From positions 5,225,501 to 5,289,500 of the forward strand of contig OU015675.1 of the NCBI GenBank assembly GCA_907165275.2: a stretch of 64,000 nt of DNA, read 5' to 3'. Each line of letters begins with the position of its first letter. The stretch's first letter is position 1. A program made the translations under genes and the position numbers. Below the pieces are notes generated by a model. It was not told the DNA's origin. It did not search any database and saw nothing but the letters and a program-made list of their open reading frames with translations. This stretch comes from Zygaena filipendulae (Eukaryota > Arthropoda > Insecta > Lepidoptera > Zygaenidae). Below are positions 22,794-33,511 of the stretch, in pieces.

Positions 22794-23110
22794 CCACAGA
22801 GCAAATAAATTAACTAGACAGGACATGTAAGCGGGGGAGGCGCGCCACTGTTGCAAAGGAAGTTATTTTGTTTTGCTGCTATCCCAAGTTTATTTTCTTC
22901 AGTATTTCAAAAACTGTGAATTTTGAAAACATTGACTAAGTTTTTAAAAACTTGACCATAAATCGTTTAATACATTTCTTTACGTAAATGAATGTTTTAG
23001 TGCGTGATGACTAGTTTTGTGTACGGAAATCACCCGGCGACACTGTTATTCATCTGTTTTCATACTAAACTAAGTTGATGTCCCTTCTATCTGTTATTTT
23101 CTGTTCTGTG
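22794..23110 (+). mobile_element. hAT-like MITE (CCACAGAGCA termini), compact copy
   Basis: Left end ccacagagcaaataaattaa and right end, reversed, cacagaacagaaaataac are imperfect TIRs. The flanks ctagtttc and atagtttc suggest an 8-bp target duplication with one mismatch, as expected for hAT elements. Related copies lie at 36495-37000 and 53452-53749. Confidence 0.6.
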
Positions 23111-23406
23111 ATAGTTTCAATGACGTCAAACTTTGTCATGAAGTACATTATAGGTATAACTTTGCTCTTCAAATTATGTATAAGCTGTTTCTCGCGAATC
23201 CACTTGCTTCAATTACAAAGTCCTTGCGGCAGGGGCGGATCCAGGATTTGGTTGAGGGGGGGGCAATTTGGTTGCACCATGAAATTTTTTGAATTAACAG
23301 GATAGACAAAAAAGTCCATTAATAAAATCTAAGTGCTTCATATTGAGAGCATCTGAATTGAGCTTATGTATGTATTATATTATGTGTGTATGTTTCGCGA
23401 TTTTTT

Positions 23407-24725
23407 AACCGACTTCCAAAAAGGAGGAGGTTACGCATTCGGCTGTATGGGTTACGCATTCGGCTGTATGTTTTTTTTTTTATATTACTCGAAGCTAGGG
23501 TTGGAACGATTTCGAAAATTCATTTTTTGTTTGAAAGCGTATACTCCCAATTAGGCCCTATTGCCACCAAGTGGGATCTGATGATGGGATCTTATGGTTT
23601 AAGAATCTTTATTATCCTCAAAAGATCTTGGGGAAATCGTGGGAACTCTTCAAAAATAATAGGCACACCTATAGCGATTTGGGTATATTTTATATTAAAT
23701 CGTTCATTTGCTTTCGGAAAGCAAAATTTGAAGAAGTGGAACTGATCATGAAGACCACAAGTGTTCATCGGAACTATTCAACAATAATACGTATTTCACG
23801 GGTTTCGATTGGACCGATTTAGAAAATTGATTTTGTTGTTTGAAAAGGTATACTCCCAAGTTGGTCCCATTGTCACCAAATCGAAAACCTGATGATGGAA
23901 TCATGGAGAAATCAAGAGAACTCTTCAAAAATTACAGACACACCTATAGCGATTTTTGTATTTTTTATAGTAAATCGTTTGTTTGCTTTTGGAAAGCAAA
24001 ATTTGAAGAAGTGAAACTGATGATGAAGACCACAGATGGTCATCGGAACTACTCAATAAGAGGTATTTCACGAGTTCCGATTCGTTAACTTTAATATGGT
24101 TCCTAAATAATTTATGCTCGTCACAATGTATATGGTAAAGTGGAACTGATGATGACGTACCAGGAGAACTCCTCAACAATCAACGTCCCTGTCGTCCCGT
24201 CGGTAAAAGCAGTATTTTGTAAAAGGCGATGAGCAATTGACATTAGGCTATTGTAACTTAGATAAATTTACAAACGGACTCACTTGAAAGCAAGAAATAA
24301 ACAAAATTTTAACAAAAAAATTAAAACCGACTTCCAACAACACAAAACTAAAAAGCTAAAAATAACAAAATATCGATTTTATCCAACAGACAAAAATACA
24401 CGTAAGTTTATTTTTGGTAGTTATTACCAGTAGTTATTATACCAGTACCAGTAGTTATTATTGGTTTATTCTACCACTTGACTACTATTATTATTTGAAG
24501 TCGGTGACAAGCCAAATATGGCGTAGGTACATGGGCTAAGTCCAGTCCCGCCACGAGTTCGTTGTGAGCTGAACAACCCAAGTGGGTAGACGTAAGCGGG
24601 CTTGGCACTGAATTTAAATCAAAAAGTGGTAGCACAAACCAACAATAGTATTACATGTATTTTTGTCTGATGGATTAAGTCGGTATTTTGTTATTTTTAG
24701 CTTTTTAGTTTTATGTTTTTCATAT
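23407..24725 (+). mobile_element. Fold-back element (AACCGACTTCC family) nested in the hAT element
   Basis: It starts aaccgacttccaaaaagg, then holds two diverged copies of a roughly 300-bp block (tactcccaa ... gatgaagaccaca ... gtatttcacggg) and then the inverted-arm region that begins ttaaaaccgacttcc. Compared with the complete copy at 53750-55030, the final ggaagtcggtttt end is missing and it breaks off near 24725. Confidence 0.7.
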
Positions 24726-25194
24726 TTAAAAAAAATGTGGTGTCGAAAACGATAGAGCTTAGGTAGGTATAGCGGTTTTTGAGTACGATTCTCTGTAAAA
24801 TCAAAGTTTTTTTAGTATTTCATTATTTTCAACTTGTACTTTCATGCATAAAATAATCTACATGGAAGCTACAACAGATAAAAGTAAAAAATGAAAAATT
24901 TACGTTCCAGCGAATCTGACCTGAATTAACAACTTTAAATTAAAATTTTGTAGGTTTGTATCTATAAAGTGATAGGAAAATAATGGGAAGTGTTATGGTT
25001 AATAGCGATTTTTTTACTAAACTGAGAAAAAATACCATCAGAGGTGCACATGTGATGTGATAAAAACGTGTTTCGTGATCAGAAGAACAAAGAACTACCT
25101 AACTACCTGACGTAGCTTCACGACCGACATAAAGCAATCTGAAACTTTCTTTGAAGTAAGTCGGTGATTTGGGATCCCTCAGCACTTTAAAGAT

Positions 25195-25345
25195 GGTACA
25201 AAGAATATGTGTAGTGCGCCTGGCGAATATGTAAAGCACACACATTTTGCAGCCGCTCCAACTTATCGCGTTACTATGTCTAGTTGTTGTATACGTATGC
25301 TGTAAATCTTTGTGTTGTGTCAAATAAAGTTTTTCAATTTCAATT
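25195..25345 (+). repeat. Retroposon 3' end (tgttgtgtcaaataaagttt type)
   Basis: It ends gtgttgtgtcaaataaagt followed by tttcaatttcaatt, which resembles a polyadenylation-signal-bearing retroposon end. The same terminal string recurs at 40225-40257. Upstream are gtgtagtgcgcctggcg and ccgctccaacttatcgcg. Confidence 0.5.
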
Positions 25346-26986
25346 ACTCTTCTGTCAGATTCATACAGCACACATCGCCGTAAACAAAAAGGAGAAGGTT
25401 ACTCCTTGGATTAGTAAAATGAGGAGAAAATTTGGGAAATAACGCAGAAAACTCAGAGAAGTGAATAATTTTCGTCCATATGACGAGATACGAAAAAATA
25501 GGTACTATTGAAACAAAAAGATGTTTTTGACCATAGAAGATTTTAAAATTTACAGTCAACAGAAGAAAAATTTGATAAATTTTGGAAATTTGCTCAAATT
25601 TTTTTCCAAATCCAAATTCATCGCGCACCGCACGTGATAAAAGTCGCCGACTATTTTTTGAGCACAGAGGTACAATATGACGGGGAATAAAAATCGAAAT
25701 TCTATTAATTCCATTTAGTTCGTCAGTTACATATAACATAATATAAATAAATAATATGGATAGATTTGCTTTGAACGTGGAAAAAGTAGAAGAGTTAGGT
25801 ACCAACTAGTTTTGGGAAGTGAAATCACAATAGCTTACTTCCAAGTCTCAAGGATGTTGGATGAAGTTAAAGAAAAGGGATAGAGAAACTACATATATAA
25901 GGATAATTGTAAAAACATATATACAGCCAAACACAGAAACTTCTCCTTTTAAATGAGAAATATACCATACGGCACGTAGTTTCAAAACAGAAAATTTGTT
26001 TTAACGAGAAAGAATTGACAGATTTTGTGTTTGTTTTACAATAATAGATACAAACTTCCATAGGGGTTCGTTACGAACTAATAATTTATAGAGTTTTAAA
26101 AATGAATATTTGTTCGTTCATTCAGGTTCATTCGTATATTTCTATTCAAATTACGATGAAACTTTGGTGAAAAGCCACAACCTTGCGAAGATTTTTCTAA
26201 GGTCTAATTAAAGTAGGTACCTATTTAGGTCTTCAGGGGGGGCAATTGCCCCCAGTGCCCCCCCCTGGATCCGCCCCTGCCTTGCGGGAACATTTTGGGC
26301 TGAGGTGAAAAGTATTCTACAGCACAATATGTTTATGTACCAAATGTCATTCGAATCTATTTAACTAAGTGTTATCACGCTGGCTTCACCTTTATGTTGG
26401 TGGCTCCTTATGGTTTAAATTTTTAAGAACTCCATTATTTCAAGTTACCTAGCATAAATTTACCCTAAATGATGAAGTTAGGTTAATAGAAATCGATATT
26501 TGCCTCCTAGAACGAGAACTGGGACACGTATTTCATTAGGTTAAAGTCGTAAAGCTTCAGGATAAATAGAGTTAGGGATACCACGGTGGCGCTATTCAAA
26601 CTACGGATTCTGTGATAAAGTCTGATAGTAAAAAAAAAACATACTTCATTGACAAACTTGATAAATTTTATTATAGGTCTTCCTCAGAACAAATAAAAAC
26701 TAAAGACTGAACGTCTCGAACAACGAAGTGAAGCCGGTTGTGTATACACGTGGTACTTAGGAAAGTGCCACAACGATTCCCAGGTATGGTGTCTTTTTCT
26801 TGTAAGTGTGTGCGTGTTTCTGTGTACGTGCACGGCGTGGTGTCTTTTTCCTAGTTACACTTGTTTGTTCTACGCTTTCCGTCTTTAGTTTTTATTTGGT
26901 CTGAGTAGGTCTTCATGACTTTCCATTGACTTACCTATGGATTCCTTTTTACATAGTAAATGTAACCAATTCCTTATAACACGTAC

Positions 26987-27078
26987 CTGGAATCCGTGTT
27001 TGATGATATTACGATGCCATCTCTTTCCCATCCGAACCTCGCGGGATGTGGGCCATTTACCGTGCACTGTAGACTCAC
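26987..27078 (-). CDS. Dscam-like: Dscam-like exon: N-terminal part of Ig5
   Basis: Acceptor CGTTTGTACAG and donor GTACGT. The 30 full codons read VSLQCTVNGPHPARFGW, holding the Ig5 cysteine and tryptophan, then ERDGIVISSNTDS. It joins upstream at MPGVD-VSLQC (phase 0) and downstream at TDSR-YAIGQ (phase 2), matching the Dscam pattern PGxxVSLxC ... W ... IGQ. A competing open frame in the same stretch has no Ig features. Confidence 0.9.
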
Positions 27079-27682
27079 CTGTACAAACGGAAACTTACTT
27101 TAACGTTATCAAAATAAAGCCTACAACTCCATGTCCCACCCCAATATTTTGTTCGAAACGTAATTACGTTTTGTGATTTATGAATATGAGCCATATTTTG
27201 TGGGCAATAAATAGGTTTATTGGTTGCGCATGAGGCTCCCTGATGGGAGACTCGGGTGTAATGTCCCAAAGTAAAACCTTTTCGGTTCAATGCTTCGAAC
27301 ATTGAGTTATGTAATAATTGTCAAGAATACAATTTCTATTGTGATACGATTTATTTATACTGTCGAAAATTACGTGTATTTCTTATTTATGTATCTACTA
27401 CTAAAATAGAAGCACTTTATATTTATAGTTTTGCGATAGGAGCCTTAAATAAAGAGGTATTGAAAAATAAATGAATAGAAGAATGTATAAATAGAATAAA
27501 TAGACGTACCTAATACCTAAATTAATTTTTTAAGATAATTGAAAAACACCATAAGTGTCCGTTTTTGGCACGTTTTGCTTAAACTTTTTGCTTTCATACT
27601 ATTATTAACGTTGCTGTTAAAGATAGAATTAAAAGGCACGCAAAGGGATGCAATTTCACGGGTAGTGAAACCAGCATACTAA

Positions 27683-28096
27683 GGCCCGTATTCCAGAAGG
27701 TGACTCAGATCACGTTTTACTTGAGATTAGTTTTATGCTCATCATAGCTCAAGTGTACATCTTATTATAGAATGCGTTTTAAGTTCTAATCACTTGAAAC
27801 TAGTCTTGAGTAGGGATTCTGAACTCTAATTGGTTCTAATCAGTTGAAACTAGTCTTGAGTAGAGATTTTGAGCTCTGATTGGTTGAGTGGTCTTGACAT
27901 GACAGACGTAAACAAAGATCACATCTTTGCTTGAGTATAGATTAGTACTCAAGCGTCGTTCTAGAATAAGGAAATAACTCAGCTGATTGGTGATTCATGA
28001 ATCTCGTTTCAAGTAAGGTTCTAAAATTAAAACTTTACTTGAAATTAGTTTTAAAACTAGATTCATGACTTGAGTAACCTTTTGAAATACGGATCT
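27683..28096. mobile_element. MITE with 25-bp TIRs between two Ig5 exons
   Basis: Left end ggcccgtattccagaaggtg and right end, reversed, agatccgtatttcaaaagg then ttactca are imperfect inverted repeats. The interior has repeats built on cttgaaactagtcttgag and gattggttgag. It lies between exons 26987-27078 and 28181-28272, ending 85 bp from the latter. Confidence 0.6.
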
Positions 28097-28180
28097 CGAT
28101 TCCGAACAAGCAGCAAAATCTCTGTGCTTTTACATTGATAGATATAATGTGTACTAGAAATTTGCTGTTAATTTACTCAC

Positions 28181-28272
28181 ATCGACTCCAGGCATGACAG
28201 TAGTTTCAGTAAAATGCTGTGATATGATCATGTTTTGTAAGTTCCTTTTTTTACGATTGTCCAACAAAGAAT
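28181..28272 (-). CDS. Dscam-like: Dscam-like exon: Ig4/Ig5 linker and Ig5 A strand
   Basis: Acceptor GTTTAATTTCAG and donor GTGAGT. The 30 full codons read SLLDNRKKRNLQNMIISQ, then HFTETTVMPGVD. The second part matches the Dscam Ig5 start (FxExTxxPGxxV), and its phase 0 exit joins VSLQC exactly. The first part is basic and contains RKKR, a furin-type R-X-K-R motif. Phase 1 entry. Confidence 0.78.
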
Positions 28273-28388
28273 CTGAAATTAAACGTTAAAGTGAAATCAC
28301 GACACCCAATAAAAAAAATCTGTTTAAAATTTTCTCATCGTTGAGTATAAAAATAATCAAGCACTGCATAGAATTGAAAATGTCTTAC

Positions 28389-28451
28389 CATGATAATTAC
28401 GATTCCACCATTCCTTATCGCCTATAGAAGATGTTGCACCAACAACGTTAT
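28389..28451 (-). CDS. Dscam-like: Probable Dscam-like exon: linker before Ig5
   Basis: The acceptor is TTTTCTATTTAG and the donor GTAAGA. The only open frame gives 20 full codons, NVVGATSSIGDKEWWNRNYH, and joins in frame to the next exon (NYHD-SLLDN). I see no Ig cysteine. The sequence has no recognisable counterpart in the Dscams I know. It requires an upstream exon ending with one base of a codon, which I did not find. Confidence 0.6.
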
Positions 28452-28744
28452 CTAAATAGAAAATTAATCTGCAACAAAAACAGCGTTTTAATTAGTATTG
28501 TTCTGTTTAATTAATCCAATTTTAATTCGGAAACAAAGAAGCTCAATCCATAAGAAAAGAAAGAAATTGCTACTTCCTTCGTGTTCCAGTGAAGTTATCA
28601 TTTCTTTTTTACAGCTATAGGCCAAGCGTTAATCTGGCTACCTTTTGTTATAGACCGGAACTTTCTTTAACAATTCTTTTTCATACAAAATATGTTTTAT
28701 TTTTTACAAATGAAAAAAGTTTAATGTTTGTGAATAGATCTTTT

Positions 28745-28850
28745 TACAACGACTTCAAAAAGGAGGAGGTTATCAATTCGTTTTTTTTTTGTTTGAAAGA
28801 GAAAAATCGGTGGATTTATCCTGACTCCTGGACACGAAGTGTATAATATG
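28745..28850 (+). repeat. Fragment of the AACCGACTTCC fold-back family
   Basis: It carries acgacttcaaaaaggagg with aggttatcaattcg and a short T-run, the 5' signature of the elements at 53750 and 63330. Only the first 60 bp or so are preserved. Confidence 0.4.
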
Positions 28851-29254
28851 TCGCAGGCAAATTGGTGGGTATAGTGGACATGGTAGGTAAATAAGAAGCA
28901 GTCACCGATAGAGACTATAATAGCTGTAGCTTTAATTTTTATACAAAACAAAAATTATAAATGCACAAAGAATTTTCTTCAAACAAACTCTCCCATCCAT
29001 GAAATCCTTTAAAACAAAACGCCCTAACGATTCTCCACTCCTGAGTAAGCAAGCACGTTTTCCTCCCTCAACTTGCACCATATTTGTTCATCTTCAACAA
29101 GACATACCAAAAATAACTTATCGGTAAACTCACTGACTCGAAAACGTTTATTTCTCGTGAATGAACATTGATACGCCTTTTATCTGACCTCGGTGTTGGT
29201 TGTGACCGAAAATCCAGGGACTCTTAGACCCTTGAGACAAATTACAAAAACAAA

Positions 29255-29490
29255 AAACCGAGGAAATTAAGATCCTACTAATATAATAAACGCGAAAGTT
29301 TGTAAGTATGTATGGATTGATGGATGGATGGATGTTTGTTACTCTTTCACGCAAAAACTACTGGATGGATTTAAATGAAACTTTACAATAATATAGCTTA
29401 TACATCAGATTAACACATAGGGTACTTTTATCCCGGAATTCCCGCGGGAACTCTGAAATTAACGCGGGTGAAACCGCGGGTCACAACTAG
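29255..29490 (-). repeat. GC-rich interspersed repeat, subfamily A
   Basis: Reverse copy: atcctactaatataataaac at its left, gttactctttcacgcaaaa, cttttatcccggaattccc and acgcgggtgaaaccgcggg at its right, ending tcacaactag. It is nearly full length. Confidence 0.6.
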
Positions 29491-29787
29491 TAGTAATATT
29501 AAATAAAGTATGAGGTCAGTAACTTCAAATAAGTATAAATTAATACTAGGTAACGTAATGTCACCAACTAAATATAGTTGTATCCCGCAGTTCCACCCGG
29601 GTGAATTTCAGGACCAGGGAGCTATTTGCTCCGGGATAAGGTGGATTTTGGAGGTATTTGTCTCCTATATTACTTAGGGGTAATGTAGCTTACTGTCAGT
29701 GAAATATTTCTAAGGATCGGTTCAGTACATAGTTTTAAAGATAAATCCTACATACAGACTTTTATACGTACTATTTATTATACAACT

Positions 29788-30065
29788 AGTTGTTCCTCGC
29801 AGTTTTACCCGCGTTAATTTCGGAGTTTCTGCGGAAATTCCGGGATAAAAAGTACCCTACGTCTTTCCCTCTTTTGTACCTGGGGACCAATAAACTCCTT
29901 TTCTTTCTTTCTTCTCTGTTAACCCGTGACAATAAGTATGCTGGATAATAAGTAGGTATGATGGGTTGAGTAGTTATGAAGTGAAACTGTAGATAGACAG
30001 ACAGACAAAAAGACAGACAGACAGACAGACAGATTACAGAATTATTTCGCATTTACAATATTAGT
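29788..30065 (+). repeat. GC-rich interspersed repeat, subfamily A, with (gaca)n
   Basis: It starts gttgttcctcgcagttttac, has gggataaaaagtaccctacg in the middle and ends in an expanded gaca microsatellite at 29993-30032, then attatttcgcatttacaata. A foreign block (ggggaccaataaactcc) interrupts the middle. Confidence 0.6.
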
Positions 30066-30336
30066 ACTGAATAGTACCATATAGTACCTACATACAGTTT
30101 TTTTTTATGCCAGTATGCGCATGTATGTGCATATACATATGTAAGAAATAAATTTCAAGTACGCTGTCTCACCCGTTTTGTTTCCACTTAAGTTTATAAA
30201 GTTACCGGGAAACTTATTGCTCTTGTACGGGACTTAAATAATAAATAGGCGAGATCGTTATTGAAAATAAACACAGTAAAGAAGCGATTACACTACACCA
30301 TAATATGATCTAAATTAGATAGGATAGGCTTGTTTC

Positions 30337-30650
30337 CGGGGTGTGAAAATCTAAATTCTATTTAGCCTGTTTTGGAGATTAATAAAAAATATTGGACACG
30401 TATTTTTTTAATTTTTTACGTATTTAATCAAAAATAACGCAGCTACACATTAAGTCAATATGTCGCGTGACCGTGACGTCACAACGTGCTATAACTTGCA
30501 GCACAGTGTGACATCACGCGATATTTTGACTTGATGTATCTCCGTTATTTTTTGATTACCTACGTAAAAAATGTAAAAATACGTGTCCAATATTTTTTAT
30601 TAATCTACAAGACGGACTAAAACTAAAATTTGTTTGACAAGCCCATTAGG
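30337..30650 (+). mobile_element. MITE family 1 copy
   Basis: Left ggggtgtgaaaatctaaat, right taatctacaagacggact and a terminal acaagcccatt. The interior has cgtgacgtcacaacgtgc and gtgacatcacgcg, so one CRE is intact and one has a single change. Confidence 0.6.
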
Positions 30651-30933
30651 TCATTATACCAGTCATCAGACAAATTTCTGGATAATCAGGGACATTCTGA
30701 CAAGATTTCAACTTAAGAAAAAAACTTAGGAAGATCCTACTCAATTAATTTACAAATAAGGTACCTCATTCACTCACTCACTGACCTCTGATGAAGGACT
30801 CCTGAAGAGTCCGAAGATGTCGAGCGGTTTCCGATAATTAACCGTGACTAAGCCGCTATAGATATTAAAGTATTAGTAAGGTAAGTATTATACTTACCTA
30901 TAAATAATAATAAATAGCAAAATCTATTTTTAC

Positions 30934-31009
30934 CTTTTATTTCTAATCGACGTTATATTACTTCTATCAAACATTTCTCCATCTGTTGACGTCATTGAGG
31001 CAGTTATAC
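30934..31009 (-). CDS. Possible extra N-terminal exon of the Dscam-like gene
   Basis: An open 76-nt block bounded by a good acceptor (TTATCTATTTCAG) and a GTAAAA donor. The single open frame reads ITASMTSTDGEMFDRSNI then TSIRNK, with one NIT sequon. It leaves in phase 2, while the next accepted exon at 28389 needs phase 1, so either an exon between them is missing or this is not coding. No domain is recognised. Confidence 0.28.
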
Positions 31010-31164
31010 CTGAAATAGATAATAAAAAATTATTCAAACAGTCACAGAAATAATAAATCTTACATTATATCTCTCTGTCAATCCAATGGTTAACTGTCAG
31101 AGAATTCTGCAAGGCATTAAGTACGCCATTTGTACCTTTTTGTGCAAGAAAGAATAAATAAAAT

Positions 31165-31512
31165 ACTAGCTTTGCCCCGTGATTTTACCCGTTTTAGTTT
31201 CGGGATTCCCGCAGGAACTCTGATAATGATAAAAGTAGCTAAAGTTACTCTTTATAACATCAGTGAATGTTCCGTCAAAACAGTTCCAACCATTTCGGTG
31301 ATTAATTGTTGCCCGTGTTAATTTCGGAGTTTCCGCGGGAATAACGTGATAAAAAGTAACCCATGTCTTTCTCTGTACTCCTGACAACGTATATGTAAAA
31401 ATTCATGATGATCGGTTGAGTCGTTAAGTCGTAAAAGCGTAGCAGACAGAGATACTTGTACTTACTGTGCAATAAAGAATAAATAAATAAATAAATAAAA
31501 TAAATAAATACA
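31165..31512 (+). repeat. GC-rich interspersed repeat plus (aaat)n
   Basis: Two partial starts (ctttgccccgtgattttacc and gttgcccgtgttaatttcgg) are followed by the shared middle aaaaagtaacccatgtc, tgatgatcggttgagtcg and aagcgtagcagacagaga. An aataaata run follows at 31472-31509. Confidence 0.55.
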
Positions 31513-32009
31513 ATATTAGTACCTAAGGAGTAGGGAATTAGGGATCTAAACAGAAACACAAGAATAATGCATGAGTAGACTTTATCAATATCCAGTAGCT
31601 TAATATGCAGTTTGACAAATAAAATTTCGTGTCTGTTATGTTTTTACAAAGAAGTGAGAAAACTATCTCCAGACTTTTCCATAAGCTAGATGCTGCAGAA
31701 GCAGTGTGTTGCACTGGTTGAACAGTGACTGCGAACGGAGAAACTTCTAGGAAATATTCGGAGTAAGGAAAAGTTGGCAAATAACGCGTCCAGTATACTC
31801 AGCGACATAAATAAACACTTTTGTCAGTCATTGAATCTTATAGCAATAGAAATAAGGTTCAAATACTGACCAAAGTTTTTAAATATTGTAGGTACCTAGC
31901 TACTAACTGTACATACACAGAGCGAGTTGTGCGTTTAATTAATGTCACATATTTGTATGTTATTCGACTTGTTTGAAACTCAATACGGTCATCTTTTTTA
32001 TATAACCAA

Positions 32010-32165
32010 GCCGTTCCCCACGGTTCCAACCGCGTTAATTTCGGTGTTCCCGCAGGATTACCGGGAAAAATGTACCCTATCGCTTTTCTGTATCCCCCGA
32101 AAACGTGTTTGCAAAACAGCATTATCATCGGATGAGTAGTTAAGATCTCAAATTATACAAATCAT
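32010..32165 (+). repeat. GC-rich interspersed repeat, subfamily A
   Basis: Begins aagccgttccccacggttcc and runs through gttcccgcaggattaccg and tgtatcccccgaaaacgtg. It loses similarity after gatgagtagttaag. Confidence 0.5.
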
Positions 32166-32385
32166 ATTATTATGCTAACGATTTTTTTTACTTTTCACTC
32201 GTCATCTTGTTTTGGCGATATTTGATGATTTTATTATTTAAAATTATCATATTTACATTTTCTATGTTTTACTCGTAGTTTCTAGCAACCGAAGTTAAAA
32301 GCAGAGTAGGCACCTAAAGGCAAAAAACCAATTTTGTCCTTGACTTAGTAAATGTTCACGTTTTGAACAAAATACATTAGGTATA

Positions 32386-32947
32386 GGGTAAAACCAGGAT
32401 AAATGCCCTGGGGGTATAGTTGCCCCGATCGTAATTACTCTAGTTTAGCAGATGAATCGCGTGCTATTTTAAACCCTGCTGGGTTTTTGTGTCTGACGTA
32501 AAAAATTTTGTACTTTTTTCTGAGTAAATAAATAATAAAAAAAAAAAAAATAAAAAAAGTTATCTATCAGACTATCTATATTATCAGACTTTCCAACTAC
32601 TATTAAGTGAACCGCGTCTCATGTCTCTGTGCGATTGCACGGGAACGCAAGGTGCGATCAAAGATTTTTCGGGATAGATGCCTCGTTTCCCGGCGGGTCG
32701 TCTATCCTAAATGTAATTTATATGAACTTGACAACTATCCCATATATGGGATAGATGTCACAAAAAGTAGAGGTCCGTAGAAATCGCTAATACTCTGGAA
32801 ATTTCAAAGATAATGTCTTTTACATTTAATAAATTTGTAGATAAAGAACCAAAGTACTTGCCAGTTTAAAAAATAAAATATTTTGATTTATGTACTGGGA
32901 GATATAAAATGATTTCGAAAAGTGTGGCAACTATCCGGGTTTTAACC
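32386..32947. mobile_element. TIR element, 562 bp
   Basis: Left end gggtaaaaccaggataaat and right end, reversed, ggttaaaacccggatagtt are imperfect inverted repeats of about 22 bp. The inside has several gggatagatg and actatccc words. I see no coding capacity. It is probably a non-autonomous DNA transposon. Confidence 0.5.
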
Positions 32948-33229
32948 TACTTAAATTACTCTAGCTTACAAACTTATTCAGACATGAATTTTTTGTTCGT
33001 GAATGTACGGAAAAATGAACGGAAAAATCTTCATGAACCGATATAAACAGGTTTTATTCTTATCTTTATGTAAGTACCTAACTAATATTCATAAAAAATG
33101 AAATATTCATAAAAAATGAAATTCATAAATCACAGAGTCAGATACGCTCAACTTTCAAGAATAATTACGTCGAAAACTAAATCGTTAGGTATGTTTTTTA
33201 GATATTTGAGACAAGAATCGAATACTAAA

Positions 33230-33466
33230 TGGATGCAGATAAGCAATAACATGTTAACCCAGAAAATTAAGTTATCGATTCAGAACCATTTATTGAGAGT
33301 TAGGGAACGTTTTTTAATTATGCGTTTACCTTATTACATTGCTCAAATGTGTAACTAAATATTGAACATAAAAAATGTTGACACAAATGGCGCTCCTACT
33401 TTTAAAACACGATTTACTCAAAATTTCTCCAGTGTGGGTTAACACACTATTGCTTATCTATGTCCA
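33230..33466. mobile_element. MITE family 2 copy
   Basis: The terminus tggatgcagataagcaataa and the inverted right terminus tggacatagataagcaatag match the copy at 13623-13860. The interior (gagagttagggaacgt, aaatggcgctcctac) is nearly the same, which suggests recent spread. Confidence 0.7.
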
Positions 33467-33511
33467 AATACCGTCCTTCAATATTTCCCTCGCTTTGACG
33501 TACACCCTTTC

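Larger units (their letters stand above)
23230..26279. mobile_element. hAT-type element, 3,050 bp, perfect 8-bp target duplication
   Basis: Both ends are CAGGGGCGGATCCAGG in inverted orientation, and both flanks carry CCTTGCGG (23222-23229 and 26280-26287). Sixteen-base TIRs with an 8-bp duplication are the hAT hallmark. No transposase could be recognised inside. The open frames at 25099-25805 show no hAT or BED-zinc-finger motif, so it is probably non-autonomous. A fold-back element (23407-24725) and a retroposon tail (25195-25345) are nested in it. It sits in the 5-kb Ig5 intron. Confidence 0.85.
84..28451 (-). other. Dscam-like: Dscam-family cell adhesion receptor gene, Ig5 to Ig10 part (21 joined exons)
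   Basis: Gene-level entry. The 21 exons listed separately join with GT donors and AG acceptors in compatible phases into 3,093 nt (1,030 full codons plus edge bases). The domain order Ig5-Ig6-Ig7-Ig8-Ig9-FN1-FN2-FN3-FN4-Ig10 is the invertebrate Dscam arrangement, and whole stretches follow Dscam closely: LNISHVRVDDGGLFSC in Ig5, CPYYGYPVREITWEY in Ig6, GNPYGADVYS in Ig9, TASTAVGEGP in FN4. Family knowledge: Dscams are single-pass membrane receptors of neurons and other cells that bind homophilically and guide axons and tiling. The gene continues past base 1 (rest of Ig10, FN5-6, TM, tail). The paralogue is not settled. There is no array of alternative Ig exons, so this is not the hypervariable Dscam1 locus. 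N-terminal Ig1-Ig4 exons were not found. Confidence 0.9.

Noticed and set aside
25344..25805. 153-codon minus-strand open frame inside the hAT element
   Set aside because: Low-complexity, Phe/Ile-rich translation without BED, DDE or hATC motifs. Not a transposase I can defend.
26885..27067. Open frame MHGKWPTSREVRMGKRW on the minus strand
   Set aside because: Overlaps the true Ig5 exon in another frame. The spliced frame has the Ig cysteine and tryptophan and correct phases.
28985..29215. Minus-strand frame reading AYQCSFTRNKRFRVSEF, resembling an Ig F strand (possible Ig4)
   Set aside because: A TAA stop lies four codons before the cysteine, no acceptor fixes the frame, and the following QIWCKLREENVLAYSG looks like a repeat-derived peptide that ends at VENR-stop.
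29993..30032. Short regular repeats (gaca) as a possible CRISPR-like array
   Set aside because: A pure tetranucleotide microsatellite within an interspersed repeat. There are no spacers, and the genome is eukaryotic.
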